Assembly (NCBI GenBank): GCA_013127575.1 | Contig: CP053418.1 | Span: forward strand, 5,208,001 to 5,272,000 | Length of the DNA stretch: 64,000 bases | DNA from: Ramlibacter terrae | Lineage (GTDB): Bacteria; Pseudomonadota; Gammaproteobacteria; Burkholderiales; Burkholderiaceae_C | Reading direction: 5' to 3' | In this document: in pieces, positions 12,984-22,571 of the stretch | Position numbering within the stretch: the stretch's first letter is position 1 | Layout: the number at the start of each line of letters is the position of its first letter | Notes under the pieces: model-generated | Told to the model about the DNA's origin: nothing | Seen by the model: the letters and a program-made list of their open reading frames with translations, nothing else | Databases searched by the model: none | Made by a program: the position numbers and the translations under genes

Positions 12984-13750
12984 TCAGCGCATCGCGCCGG
13001 GCTCCGGCATGCCCAGCACCGTGCGCACCGCGGTCATCAGCGCATCGGGTTCGAAGGGCTTGGTGATGTAGCCGTCGGCGCCGCCGTTCAGCCCCTGCAG
13101 CACCGCCTCGCGGGTGGCCTTGCCGGTCAGCATGATGATCGGCACCTTGCCGAAAGCGGGGTGCCGGCGCAGGCTGGCCAGCACCTCGAAGCCGTCCACG
13201 TCGGGCAGCATCACGTCGAGCAGCACCGGGTTGGGCACCGGCGGCTTGCGGAATTCGGACAGCACCTCGGCGCGGTTGGCGCAGGTGCGCACGATGAAGC
13301 CGCCGAAGGCCGGTAGCTGCTGACGAACTTCGACAGGTTCGGGTCGTCTTCCACCACCACCGCCGACAACTGCTGGCCCGCCACCGGCGGGGCGGCGCGC
13401 GACTTGCGGGCGATGCCCACGTAGTAGCCGGCGCGCTTGAGCGAGCGCACGCTGGCGTCGGCTTCCGGGTGGTTGCGCGCCTGCGAGAACATCTGCAGCT
13501 CCTCTTCGAGCCGCATGCCGAACGTGTCGAGCTGCACGGGGGCGATCAGGCCGTCCATGCGCAGGCGTTCGAAGATGGCGTTGAAGGTGGTCGATGCCTC
13601 GGGCGGCAGCGCCTCCTTCAGCTGCGCGACCGACAGCGAGGGATCGATGCGGATCAGCAGGTCGAGTTCCAGCGGCGACAGCCTGGTGGCGCTGTTGCGC
13701 AGCTCGTTCTCGCCCTTGGGCGTCAGTCCGTAGATGGCTTCTTCGTGCAT
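12984..13750 (-). CDS. Response-regulator protein: N-terminal domain plus C-terminal REC domain
   Basis: About 255 residues. The first ~125 residues (MHEEAIYGLTPKGENELR...) contain a small region reminiscent of winged-helix or PatZ-like folds, which I cannot name firmly. A linker follows, then a complete receiver domain: VVVEDDPNLSKFV (acidic pocket), LLDVMLPDVDGFE (phospho-acceptor Asp), IIMLTGKA (Thr) and YITKPFEPDAL (Lys). REC at the C-terminus is the reverse of the usual order. The start at 13750 is the ATG of MHEEAIYG, with AAAGAG upstream. One break near 13312 restores at a CCTGG (SSYLAFGGF). It diverges from an HPt-domain gene, which suggests the two share a phosphorelay. Confidence 0.85.
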
Positions 13751-13832
13751 GGTTGCTCTTTTAGCCCTAAGCATGCCCCAAGTCGGGCCCGAAACGGGTA
13801 AGCAATCGACGCAGGGCCCGTACACTGCCCCC

Positions 13833-14141
13833 GTGGCCGAACCATTTTCGCTGGAAGACTTCCTGGCGCAGCAACGCGCCGACTACCGGGCTTCGCTGCC
13901 CGGGCGCCTGCAGCAGCTCGAGGCCGCCCGGGCGGCCGGCGCCTGGAAAGAGACGGAGCGCTGCGCCCACGGCATCGCCGGATCCGCCGCCACCTTCGGG
14001 CTGGCGGAACTCGGCGACGCTGCCCGGGTCCTCGAAGAGGCGATCGAACAACTGCATGGTGCGCAACCCGATCCGGGGGCACGCGAAGTGCTTGCGGCGC
14101 GGGTCGAGACCCCGGCCGCCATGCTGCGCTCGATGACCTGA
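13833..14141 (+). CDS. HPt (histidine phosphotransfer) domain protein
   Basis: Small four-helix phosphotransfer protein of about 102 residues from the GTG at 13833 (VAEPFSLEDFLAQQ). An ATG at 13773 in the same frame would add 20 residues. The motif CAHGIAGSAATFGLAELGD has the phospho-accepting His followed by the small-residue pattern that lets HPt helices pack against REC domains. It is divergent from the REC protein at 12984-13750, so it likely passes phosphate to or from it. No sensor kinase is nearby. Confidence 0.75.
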   Translation: MAEPFSLEDFLAQQRADYRASLPGRLQQLEAARAAGAWKETERCAHGIAGSAATFGLAELGDAARVLEEAIEQLHGAQPDPGAREVLAARVETPAAMLRSMT

Positions 14142-14270
14142 ACAGCTTTCACCTTTGCCCGCCGCACGCATAGTTACGTACTAGGGTTTTCCCACCCGAG
14201 GTCTACAATCGGCGGCCCTTCCAGAACAAGCGGGCGCTCGTCGTGAAGCGCCCAGGAGACCGAGAGCCTT

Positions 14271-16575
14271 ATGCCCAATTCTTCCCCGGCATCCGACGAC
14301 AAGCGGGCCGAGCTGCGCCGCGCCGCCCTCGAATACCACGAGCACCCGACCCCCGGCAAGATCGCGATCGCTGCCACCAAGCAGTTGATCAACCAGCACG
14401 ACCTCTCCTGGCCTACTCGCCCGGCGTCGCCGCGCCCTGCGAGGAGATCGTCAAGGACCCCGCCGCCGCCTTCCGCTACACCAGCCGCGGCAACCTGGTG
14501 GCCGTCATCACCAACGGCACCGCGGTGCTGGGCCCGGGCGACATCGGCCCGCTGGCCGCCAAGCCGGTGATGGAAGGCAAGGGCGTCCTCTTCAAGAAAT
14601 TCGCCGGCATCGACGTCTTCGACATCGAGATCAACGAGAAGAACGACCTCGACAAGCTGGTCGACGTGATCGCGGCGCTGGAGCCCACTTTCGGCGGCAT
14701 CAACCTCGAGGACATCAAGGCGCCCGACTGCTTCTACGTCGAGCGCAAGCTGCGCGAGCGGATGAAGATCCCGGTCTTCCATGACGACCAGCACGGCACC
14801 GCCATCACCGTGGGCGCGGCCATCCTGAACGGCCTGAAGGTCACGGGCAAGGACATCACCAAGGTCAAGCTGGTCACGTCCGGCGCCGGCGCCGCGGCGC
14901 TGGCCTGCCCGGGCCTGCTGCTCAAGCTGGGCATGCCGCGCGAGAACATCTTCGTGACCGACCTCGCCGGCGTCGTCTACAAGGGCCGCACCGAGCTGAT
15001 GGACGAGGACAGATCCAGTTCGCGCAGGAAACCCCGGCCCGCACGCTCACCGAGGTGATCCAGGACGCCGACATCTCCTCGGGCCTGTCCGCCGGCGGCG
15101 TGCTCAAGCCCGAGATGGTCAAGAAGATGGGCCCCAGTCCGCTCATCCTGGCGCTGGCGAACCCGAATCCGGAGATCAACCCGGAAGACGCGAAGGCCGC
15201 CCGGCCCGACTGCATCATCGCCACCGGCCGCACCGACTACCCGAACCAGGTCAACAACGTCCTGTGCTTCCCGTACATCTTCCGCGGCGCGCTCGATTCG
15301 GGCGCGACCACCATCACGGTGGAAATGGAGATCGCGGCGGTGTACGCCATCGCCGAACTGGCGCAGGCGGAGCAGAGCGAAGTGGTGGCGGCGGCCTATG
15401 CCGGCCAGCAGCTTTCCTTCGGTCCCGAATACCTGATCCCGAAGCCGTTCGACCCGCGGCTGATGATGAAGATCGCGCCGGCCGTGGCGCAGGCGGCGGC
15501 CGACAGCGGCGTCGCGTCGCGCCCGGTCAAGGACATGGACGCCTACCGCGAGAAGCTGCAAAGCTTCGTCTACGCGTCGGGCACCACCATGAAGCCGATC
15601 TTCCCGGCGGCCAAGGCGGCGGCGCGCAAGAAGGTGGCGTTCTGCGAAGGCGAGGAAGAGCGCGTGCTGCGCGCCGCGCAGATCGTGGTCGACGAACAGG
15701 TGGCGCGGCCGACGCTGATCGGCCGGCCGAAGATCATCGCCCAGCGCGTCGAGAAGTTCGGCCTGCGCCTGACCGAGGGGCGCGACTACGACGTCGTCAA
15801 CGTCGAACAGGACGACCGCTACCGCGACTTCTGGCAGACCTACCACCGCATGACCGAGCGCAAGGGCGTGACGGCGCAGATGGCCAAGATCGAGATGCGC
15901 CGGCGCCTGACGCTGATCGGCGCGATGCTGCTGCACAAGGAGCAGGTCGACGGCATGATCTGCGGCACGGGGCACCACCGACATCCACCTGCGCTACATC
16001 GACCAGGTGATCGGCAAGCGGCCGGGCGCCAACGTCTATGCCTGCATGAACGGGCTGCTGCTGCCGAACCGCCGGTGTTCCCCGGTCGACACGCACGTCA
16101 ACTACGACCCGACCGCCGAACAGCTGGCCGAGATCACGCTCATGGCGGCCGAGGAAATGATGCGCTTCGGGATCAAGCCGAAGGCGGCGCTGCTGAGCCA
16201 CTCCAACTTCGGCAGCAGCAACCAGCCCAGCGCGGTGAAGATGCGGCGCACGCTCGACCTGCTGCGCGAACAGGCGCCGTGGCTGGAAGTGGACGGCGAG
16301 ATGCACGGCGACGTGGCGCTCGACGGCCGGCCCGCGACGTCATCATGCCGCACAGCACGCTGTCGGGCGACGCCAACCTGCTGGTGCTGCCGAACATCGA
16401 CGCCGCCAACATTTCCTACAACCTGCTCAAGACGGCGGCCGGCGGCAACATCGCCATCGGCCCGGTGCTGCTCGGAGCCGCCAAGCCGCTCCATATCCTG
16501 ACGGCGAGCACCACGGTGCGGCGCACGGTCAACATGGCCGCCCTCACGGTGGCCGACGCCAACGCGATCCGGTAG
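14271..16575 (+). CDS. maeB: NADP-dependent malic enzyme with phosphotransacetylase-like tail (MaeB type)
   Basis: Oxidative decarboxylation of malate to pyruvate with NADP. 768 codons. The malic-enzyme half (residues ~1-430) shows LAYSPGVAAPCEEI, TNGTAVLGPGDIGP, VFHDDQHGTAITVGAA and VTSGAGAAALACPGLLL. The remainder is the PTA-like regulatory domain (KKVAFCEGEEERVLRAA, NIDAANISYNLLKTAAGGN, IGPVLLG). The ATG at 14271 is preceded by AGGAGA at 14254-14259, and a TACAAT -10-like hexamer lies at 14204-14209. Breaks near 14410, 15012, 15075, 15972, 16073 and 16337 interrupt the frame; four restore at CCWGG sites (LSLAYSPG, NRQVFLVDTH, DGQARDVIM). It appears monocistronic. Confidence 0.95.
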
Positions 16576-16733
16576 GGCACTGCACGACAGCAGGCGCTAA
16601 CTTTGGTTACGCCTGCCGACGCCGCAAAGGCCTTGCCGGCTGCCCAAAAATTGGGCATCGGCTTGCCTTTTGTGGGTACATGCTGCACACTACGCGCTCG
16701 AAATTACCGGGTTTACCCGGGGTTTGAGAAGTA

Positions 16734-16755
16734 ATCCCGGCCCTCGGGCCGGGAT
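16734..16755. other. Perfect hairpin upstream of the ribonuclease gene
   Basis: ATCCCGGCCC and GGGCCGGGAT form perfect 10-base arms around a TC centre. There is no U-run, so it is not an obvious terminator. It lies in the leader of the exported RNase gene, 37 bases before its ATG, or at the tail of maeB. Role unknown. Confidence 0.55.
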
Positions 16756-16792
16756 GGCGTCCCCCTTGAAGATCTCCCCAGAAGGTCCGTTC

Positions 16793-17201
16793 ATGGCCCG
16801 TGTTGCGGCACTCAAGTTTGCGCTGACTGGCTGCCTGCTTGCGGTTGCGATCTCCGGATGTTCCCCGCGGCCGAGGCCCGGGGACCCATGGACGGTCCGG
16901 GTGCTGGCGGCCAGGCCGCGGTGCGTGTCGCCGACCTGCCCCGCCGCGGGGCGGGGAGACCTACGAACTGATCCGCCGGGGCGGACCGTTTCCGTACGAC
17001 AAGGATGGTTCGGTGTTCGGCAACCGGGAGCGGCTGCTGCCTGCGAGCAAGCGCGGCTACTGGCGCGAATACACCGTCAGGACGCCGGGATCACGCGACC
17101 GGGGCGCCCGGCGCATCGTGTGCGGCGGCCCGCCCCGGGTGCCGGATGCGTGCTTTTACACCGCTGACCACTACGCCAGCTTCCGAAAGATCGTGGAGTA
17201 A
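16793..17201 (+). CDS. Exported barnase-family (N1/T1-like) ribonuclease, lipobox at N-terminus
   Basis: Guanyl-preferring secreted ribonuclease family. A signal peptide, MARVAALKFALTGCLLAVAI, ends in ISGC, which fits a lipobox cleaved before Cys. The catalytic domain follows: ETYELIRRGGPFPYDKDG, FGNRERLLP, GYWREYTVRTPG (general-base Glu region), RGARRIVCGG (Arg) and FYTADHYASFRKIVE (catalytic His). About 136 residues; AGAAGG sits 7 bases before the ATG. Two breaks around 16890-16960 separate the signal from the catalytic part; the stretch between is short and probably linker. The barstar-like inhibitor gene follows 11 bases downstream, the usual toxin-inhibitor arrangement, and protects the cytoplasm before export. 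Confidence 0.82.
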
Positions 17202-17212
17202 CCATTGCCCTT

Positions 17213-17683
17213 ATGAAGCGGGACCTGTTTTTGACTACCGAGAAAGAAGCGAAGATGGAAACGCCACTTCGCCCAGACGTGTCCGAGACGCCTTTGAAAG
17301 GCGTGCGCAACAACATCGTGCAGTCCATCCGGGCCTTCCGGGTTTCGGACCTGCAGGAAAGCGCGACCGCCTTGGGCCACCACTTCCTGTACGCCAACCT
17401 GGCGACGGCGCAGAGCAAGCAGGACGTGCTGGACATGATCGCCCAGCAGTTCACTTTCCCGGCCAACTTCGGGAAGAACTTCGACGCGCTGTACGACTGC
17501 ATGACCGACCCGTTGCATAAATCGGGCCCGCAGCCCGGCTTCATCGTGGTGCTGGAGCACATCCCCGCGAACGGCAAGTTCGACAAGGAAGCCCGCGAGC
17601 AGCTGCTCGACATCTTCCGCGACACGGCGGACTACTGGGCGGACCGCAAGGTACCGTTCCGGTGCTTCTATTCTTTTCCGTAG
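17213..17683 (+). CDS. Barstar-family ribonuclease inhibitor
   Basis: Cytoplasmic inhibitor expected to block the ribonuclease encoded just upstream. Frame is intact: 156 residues from the ATG at 17213, or 142 from the ATG at 17255, which has AGAAAGAAG before it and is the likelier start (METPLRPDVS). Barstar features: FTFPANFGKNFDALYDCMTD matches the helix with FP..yG.NwdAl.dcL that plugs the RNase active site; a beta-strand GFIVVLEHI and a C-terminal strand KVPFRCFYSFP complete the fold. Co-transcription with the RNase is implied by the 11-base gap. Confidence 0.88.
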   Translation: MKRDLFLTTEKEAKMETPLRPDVSETPLKGVRNNIVQSIRAFRVSDLQESATALGHHFLYANLATAQSKQDVLDMIAQQFTFPANFGKNFDALYDCMTDPLHKSGPQPGFIVVLEHIPANGKFDKEAREQLLDIFRDTADYWADRKVPFRCFYSFP

Positions 17684-17772
17684 CCCGTTCCGCACAACAA
17701 GGCCAAGTGGAACGGGCGACGGAGGCCCGTGGCGAACCCGCGCAGCAGCCGGTCATCGCCGATGGAGAGAAG

Positions 17773-17862
17773 ATGCCCACGGACAAGATCCTCGACGTGT
17801 CGCCGCTGGCGCTGCGGATGAGCAGTCCGTTCAATGCAGGTTACTGGCTGGCGGCGGCTTGA
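17773..17862 (+). CDS. Possible 29-residue peptide of unknown function
   Basis: The open frame MPTDKILDVSPLALRMSSPF... ends GYWLAAA before the terminator at 17881. A purine-rich GGAGAGAAG abuts the ATG, almost too close. The frame is open further upstream, back to 17662. I do not recognise it; it could be a small real peptide or chance coding in a high-GC leader. Confidence 0.25.
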   Translation: MPTDKILDVSPLALRMSSPFNAGYWLAAA

Positions 17863-17880
17863 ATCCCGCCACCCCATGAG

Positions 17881-17905
17881 ATCCCCGCTTCGGCGGGGAT
17901 TTTGC
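17881..17905. terminator. Rho-independent terminator after barstar
   Basis: ATCCCCGC-TTCG-GCGGGGAT forms an 8-bp stem with a tetraloop, followed by TTTTGCTTT. It ends the plus-strand RNase-barstar unit. Confidence 0.85.
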
Positions 17906-17917
17906 TTTCTGGCTGTC

Positions 17918-17973
17918 ATTGCGGGCTCGACCCGCAATCCACCGCCGCGTGGATCCCGGGTCAAGCCCGGGAT
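17918..17973. repeat. Composite palindromic intergenic repeat (two hairpins)
   Basis: Hairpin 1 is ATTGCGGG-CTCGA-CCCGCAAT (17918-17938). Hairpin 2 is ATCCCGGG-TCAAG-CCCGGGAT (17953-17973). The same two palindromes recur in reverse order at 44508-44562. Hairpin 2 overlaps the end of rsmA and supplies its stop codon. Confidence 0.85.
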
Positions 17974-18731
17974 GACAGGATCTGGGTGAGCGCGACGTAC
18001 TCTTCCACCGGCACCTCCTCCGCCCGGCGCTGCAGGTCGATCTCGCCGGTGAACCCCTTTTCCTCCAGCCATTTGCCCAGCGTGTTGCGCAGCATCTTGC
18101 GGCGCTGGCTGAAGGCGACCTGCACCAGTTGGGACAGCAACGCCTCGTCCACGTCGGCCGGTGCGGCGTGCGGCACCATGCGCACCACGGCGCTGTCCAC
18201 GCGCGGCGGCGGATCGAAGGACGCGGGCGGCACGAACAGCACGTTCTCCATCGCGTAGCGCCACTGCAGCATCACCGACAGCCGGCCGTAGTCGGACGTC
18301 GCCGGCGCCGCCACCATGCGGTCGATCACTTCCTTCTGCAGCATGAAGTGCTGGTCCTGCACCACGTCCACGTGCTCCAGCAGGTGGAACAGGATGGGGC
18401 TGGAGATGTTGTACGGCAGGTTGCCGACGACGCGCAGCTTCGGCGCGTTCATGCGCGCGGCGAGCGCGGTGAAGTCCACCTTCAGCACATCGGATTCGAC
18501 GACATCGAGCTGCGGATGCTTGCGCAGCCGCACGGCGAGGTCGCGATCGAGTTCGATGACCGTGAGCCGGCCGAGGCGTTCCACCAGCGGCTGGGTCAGC
18601 GCGGCGAGTCCGGGACCGATCTCCACCATCGGGTCGCCCGGCCGCGGATCGATCTCGCGCACGATCGCGTCGATGATCCCGCCGTCGGACAGGAAGTGCT
18701 GCCCGAAGCGCTTGCGCGCCTGGTGCTTCAC
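17961..18731 (-). CDS. rsmA: 16S rRNA dimethyladenosine transferase RsmA/KsgA
   Basis: Dimethylates two adjacent adenines in the 3' hairpin of 16S rRNA. 256 residues from the GTG at 18731 (VKHQARKRFGQHFL), which overlaps the surA stop as GTGA, so translation is coupled. Motifs: RKRFGQHFL, MVEIGPGLAALTQPL (AdoMet loop), VIELDRDLA, VVGNLPYNISSPIL (NLPY catalytic motif) and VAFSQRRKMLRNTLG. The frame is intact. The last residues (ILSSRA) and the TGA stop come from the palindromic repeat at 17953-17973, so the C-terminus has probably been rewritten by repeat insertion. Confidence 0.95.
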   Translation of the reverse strand: MKHQARKRFGQHFLSDGGIIDAIVREIDPRPGDPMVEIGPGLAALTQPLVERLGRLTVIELDRDLAVRLRKHPQLDVVESDVLKVDFTALAARMNAPKLRVVGNLPYNISSPILFHLLEHVDVVQDQHFMLQKEVIDRMVAAPATSDYGRLSVMLQWRYAMENVLFVPPASFDPPPRVDSAVVRMVPHAAPADVDEALLSQLVQVAFSQRRKMLRNTLGKWLEEKGFTGEIDLQRRAEEVPVEEYVALTQILSSRA

Positions 18732-20093
18732 TGCGGCGGCTCGCGGAACTCCACGTAGGCGCGGCCGCGGACGTCCTGCGCCCACTGCACGTAGGCTTCG
18801 TCCAGCTTCTTCTCGCGCAGCATGTTGCGCGCGAGTTCGCGCTGCTCGCGGTCGGTCAGCTTGGTCTCGCGCCGCTCCAGCAGCTGGATCAGGTGCACGC
18901 CGAAGCGGCTGGTCACCGGGTCGGCGACTGGCCCGGCTGCAGGCTGTTCAGCACTTCCTCGAACTCGGGCACGAACATGCCGGGGCTCGACCAGCCGAGG
19001 TCGCCGCCGTTGCGCGCGCTCGCGTCCTGCGAATTCTCGCGGGCGAGCTGCGCGAAGTCGGCCTGCTTGGCGTCGATGCGCCGCTTGAAGTCGACCAGCT
19101 TGGCGCGCGCCTGCGCCTCGGTCTCGCGGGGGCCGGGTCGCAGCAGGATGTGCCGCGCGTGGTTCTGCGTCACGCTCATCGTCGCGCCTTGCTGGCGCTT
19201 GTCGACGACCTTGACGATGTGGAAACCGGCGCCCGATCGCACGATCTCGCTGATGCCGCCTTCACGCACGTTGCGCGTGGCCTCGACGAACAGCGGCGGC
19301 AGGCGGTCGGCCGTGCGCATGCCGACCGGCCGCCGTTCTGCGCGGCGCCCGGGGCGTCGGAGTTCTCGCGCGCCAGCTTGGTGAAGTCTTCGCCGGCCCG
19401 CGCGCGCGCCAGCAGCTGCTGCGCCTTGGCCTGCAGCGTGGCGACCTGCACCGCGTTGGCGCCCTCGGGCACCGCCACCAGGATGTGCGCCAGGTTCAGC
19501 TCGGTCAGGGCCGGGTCGCCGGCGCCTTCGCGCTGCTCGCGCAGGAAGGTGTCGATCTCCTGCTCGCTGATCTTGATCTTGGAGTCGAGCTCGCGTTCGC
19601 GCAGCCGCTGCAGCAGGATCTGGTTGCGCAGGTCTTCGCGGAACTGCGTGACGTTCAGGCCGTCGGCGGCCAGGCGGCGGCGCAGTTCGGGCACGTCGAC
19701 CTGGTTCTGGCGGGCGACGTTCTGTTCGGCCTGGTCGACCACCGCATCTTCGGCCTTCACGCCGGTATCGCGCGCCACCTGCAGCTGCGCGCGTTCGCTG
19801 ATCAGGCGCTCGACCACCTCGCGCACCAGCTGCGCGCGCGGCGGCATCGGGGAGCCCTGCTGCGCCAGTTGCTGCTCGTAGCGCAGCAGGCGCGTGCGCA
19901 CCTCGTTGTTGGTGATCGGCTCGGAGTTGACGACCGCGACGATGAAGTCGGCCGGCCGCGGGCCCGCGGGCTGGGCCGGCCGGGCGCCAATCTGGGGCGT
20001 GGGGCGCAGGCCCCGGGCCGCCGCCGGCAGCGCCAGCGCGGCCAGCTGCCCGGCGCAGGCCAGCCACAGGGCGAGGGAACGGAGTTGCATCAT
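18728..20093 (-). CDS. surA: Periplasmic chaperone / peptidyl-prolyl isomerase SurA
   Basis: Escorts unfolded outer-membrane proteins across the periplasm. About 455 residues with a signal peptide (MMQLRSLALWLACAGQ... to AAARG), a SurA N-domain (DFIVAVVNSEPITNNEV) and two parvulin domains, marked by LNLAHILVAVPE (residues ~195-300) and NHARHILLRPG (~305-410), then the closing C-helix. Two breaks, near 18930 and 19323, restore at CCAGG (PGQVADPVTSRFGVH). It lies 10 bases after lptD and overlaps rsmA, the standard lptD-surA-rsmA order; SurA helps fold LptD. Confidence 0.95.
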
Positions 20094-20103
20094 GCGGGGC
20101 AGT

Positions 20104-22501
20104 CTAGTCGTAGTTGCTGAAGCGGCTGGGCGCCACGGAGCGCTCGCGCAGGTAGCGGTAACCGGGGATATTTTCCCTGAGCGTCTGCAGGGCGTTGGAG
20201 CCGAGGCGGGTGAAGCCGATGAACTCCAGCTGGAACAGGATGCGCTTGTTGGACTGGTTGACGCCGGCCTGCAGCCGCTCGACCACCACCCGGCCCACCC
20301 AGCAGCCGGCATCGTATTCCACGCCCATCAGGCCTTCCACCAGCCGCTTGTCGCGCAGGCTGACGTTGAGGCGGCCCACGCTGTACCAGCGGCCCCGGCA
20401 GTTGCCGGGCGGGGCATCGAGGTTCATGCCCTTGCCGCCGCCCCACAGGTCGTTCAGCGGCCACTGCCAGCCGAGGTCGAGCTGCTCGCTGAAGTCGCGC
20501 TGCAGGCGGTAGGCCGCGCTCACCACCCGGTACGCGCCGGGCGAATAGCGCACGCCCACCGTGGAGCGGATCGACTTGTTGGTCTTGGGGTTGTACTGCA
20601 CCGTGGAGTCGAAGCCCCACTGCGGCACCAGGCTGAGCGAGGCGCCGAACAGCAGGTCGGACAGCCGCTCGCTGACCTTCGGGTCGCCGGGGAGGGTGAC
20701 GTTCTGGTCGGAGAAGCGCAGCCGCTGGGCGACGCCGAAACGCGCCGCCTCGGCGCCGGTGTCCGGGTCGAGCAGGCGCGTGGTGGCGCCCAGCGTCAGC
20801 AGGTTGTTGTCGGCGATGCGGTCGTTGCCCGCGAACGGGTTCTCGCTGTAGACCGTGGCGAAGTTGAAGTCGTTCAGGCCGCTGTCGTACACCGGCAGCC
20901 GGCTCTGGTTGCGGTACGGCGTGTAGGTGTAGAAGGCGCGCGGCTCCAACGTCTGCGTGAAGGCGCGGCCGAAGTAGCTCGCCGCGCGCTCGAGCACCAG
21001 CCCGGTGTCGAGGCTGGCGGTCGGCACGGTGCGCGAGAGGCTGCGCTCGCCGGTGCCCGGCAGCGCGCCGTCGAGCGCGTAGTGCGTCATGTGCACCTGC
21101 GCCTTGGGCACCACGAACCAGCCCGGGGCGCGCCACGGGCGGCTCACCTGCGCCATGGTGTAGGTGCGGTCGCCGTCCGGCTGCGCCAGGCCCGCCAGCA
21201 CGCGGGGCAGGGGTTCGGCGCGACGGAAGCGGCTGTGGTCGGCCTCGATCGCCGTTTCCAGCCCGGCCCACGGCAGCGGCTTGCCCCAGCGGGCCTGCAG
21301 CTGCGGCGCCCGGTCGTACGGCGGCGTGATCGGCGAGGCGGGGTCCTGCAGGATCTGCCACTTCTGCACGCGCGTCATCATCGCGACTTCGCCGACGTTG
21401 AAGTTCAGGATGCCGTCGCCGGCCAGCAGGCGCTGGGTGAGCGAGGAGCTGTTGCGGGAGAAGTCGCGCCAGTAGTTGTCGTCGCTGACGCGGTTGACGT
21501 TCAGGCTCAGGTTGGCCGCGCCCAGCGTGGGCAGCCGCAGCAGGCCCTGTTCGTGTTCGACGGCATAGCCCCACCGGGTGCGATTGCGCAGCCGGTCTTC
21601 GGGCAGCACGTTGGCGCGCAGCATGCCCCGGTAGCCGGGCTCCGGGTAACGGAACTCGCCGCCCAGGTCGATGCCGCGCTTGCTCATCAGCGTCGGGTAG
21701 AAGGTCGCATCGCGGTTCGGCGCGATGTTCCAGTAGTACGGCACCGTCGTCTCGAAGCCGCTGACGTTGTCGAGGCCGATGGTCGGCGGCAGCAGGCCCG
21801 ACTTGCGCTTGTCGCTGAGCGGGAAGCTCATCGACGGCACCGGCAGGATCGGCGCGCCCGGGAAGCTCAGGACCGCGCCTTCGGCTTCGCCCACTTCTTC
21901 TTCCTGGTCCAGGCGGATGGTGGTGGCGCGCAGGATCCAGTCCGGCATCCAGCTCGGCCCCGGCTGGCGCTGGCAGGTCGTGTAGGTGGCGTTGTGGATG
22001 ACCGCCCGCTTCTCGTCGATGAAGTCGACGCGCGAGGCTTCGCCGTAGGCGTCGTTGCGCAGGAAGCGGTAGCGCGGCTCGTTGAAGAAGCCCCGGAAGG
22101 AGTCGACCTTCAGCTCCAGCAGCGGGCCTTCGAAGACGTTGCCGGCCTTGTTGATGCGGACGCTGCCGGTGCCGCGCGCCAGGTCCTGCGGCGTGTTGTA
22201 TTCGAGCTTGTCGGCGCGGATGATGGTGTCGCCGCGCCGCAGCACGGCGCCGCCTTCGATCACCGTGTCGACGTCGGTGCGGCCCGGATGCGGTCGCCCT
22301 CGACGAAGGTGGGCAGCTGTCCGCGGGCGTCGGCCGGGATGTCCTCGCGCAGCTGCGGCGAAGGGCGCAGGCGCGGCGAAGGTTCCTCGGCCGGGCCCTG
22401 CGCATGGGCCGCCATCGGGTGCAGCAGCGACGCCACGACCAGCGCCACCGGGCTCAAGGCAATGCGGGCGGGGGGAAGGCCCCGGTTCTCAGGTGATGCA
22501 T
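20104..22501 (-). CDS. lptD: LPS-assembly outer-membrane protein LptD
   Basis: Outer-membrane barrel that inserts lipopolysaccharide in the outer leaflet. About 795 residues: an OstA-type N-domain (FVEGDRIRGRTD, DTIIRADKLEYNTPQDLARG) and a long C-terminal barrel ending YRYLRERSVAPSRFSNYD. The cysteines in TTCQRQ, GNCRGRW and AGCWVG are placed as expected for the family's disulfides. The main frame is intact from 22263 down. A break near 22287 restores at CCAGG. The signal peptide (SPVALVVASLLHPMAAHAQ) is in another frame; its likely ATG is at 22501 (MHHLRTGAF), joined through a C-run. If the indel is not real, a TTG at 22457 is the start. Divergent from amgK. Confidence 0.93.
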
Positions 22502-22556
22502 CGGACAGGGGTGGGTCACGGGCCGGCCGGCCGGCCGGGCCGCCATGGTGGATTTG

Positions 22557-22562
22557 TAGAAT
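22557..22562 (+). promoter_or_regulatory. Candidate -10 box very close to the amgK start
   Basis: TAGAAT ends 9 bases before the amgK ATG at 22572, and no Shine-Dalgarno is visible between them. If used, the transcript would be nearly leaderless. Preceded by a GGCC-rich tract with no clear -35. Confidence 0.35.
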
Positions 22563-22571
22563 CGATTATCC

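Noticed and set aside
14271..16575. Pseudogene or programmed frameshifting in maeB, gdh, Kef and other broken genes
   Set aside because: Breaks are too many, affect essential genes, and coincide with CCWGG sites. No slippery heptamer or downstream pseudoknot is consistently present, so sequence error is the simpler reading.
17662..17862. 66-codon gene after barstar
   Set aside because: The upstream part overlaps the barstar stop and has no start signal. Only the last 29 codons have any initiation context, so I list just that part at low confidence.
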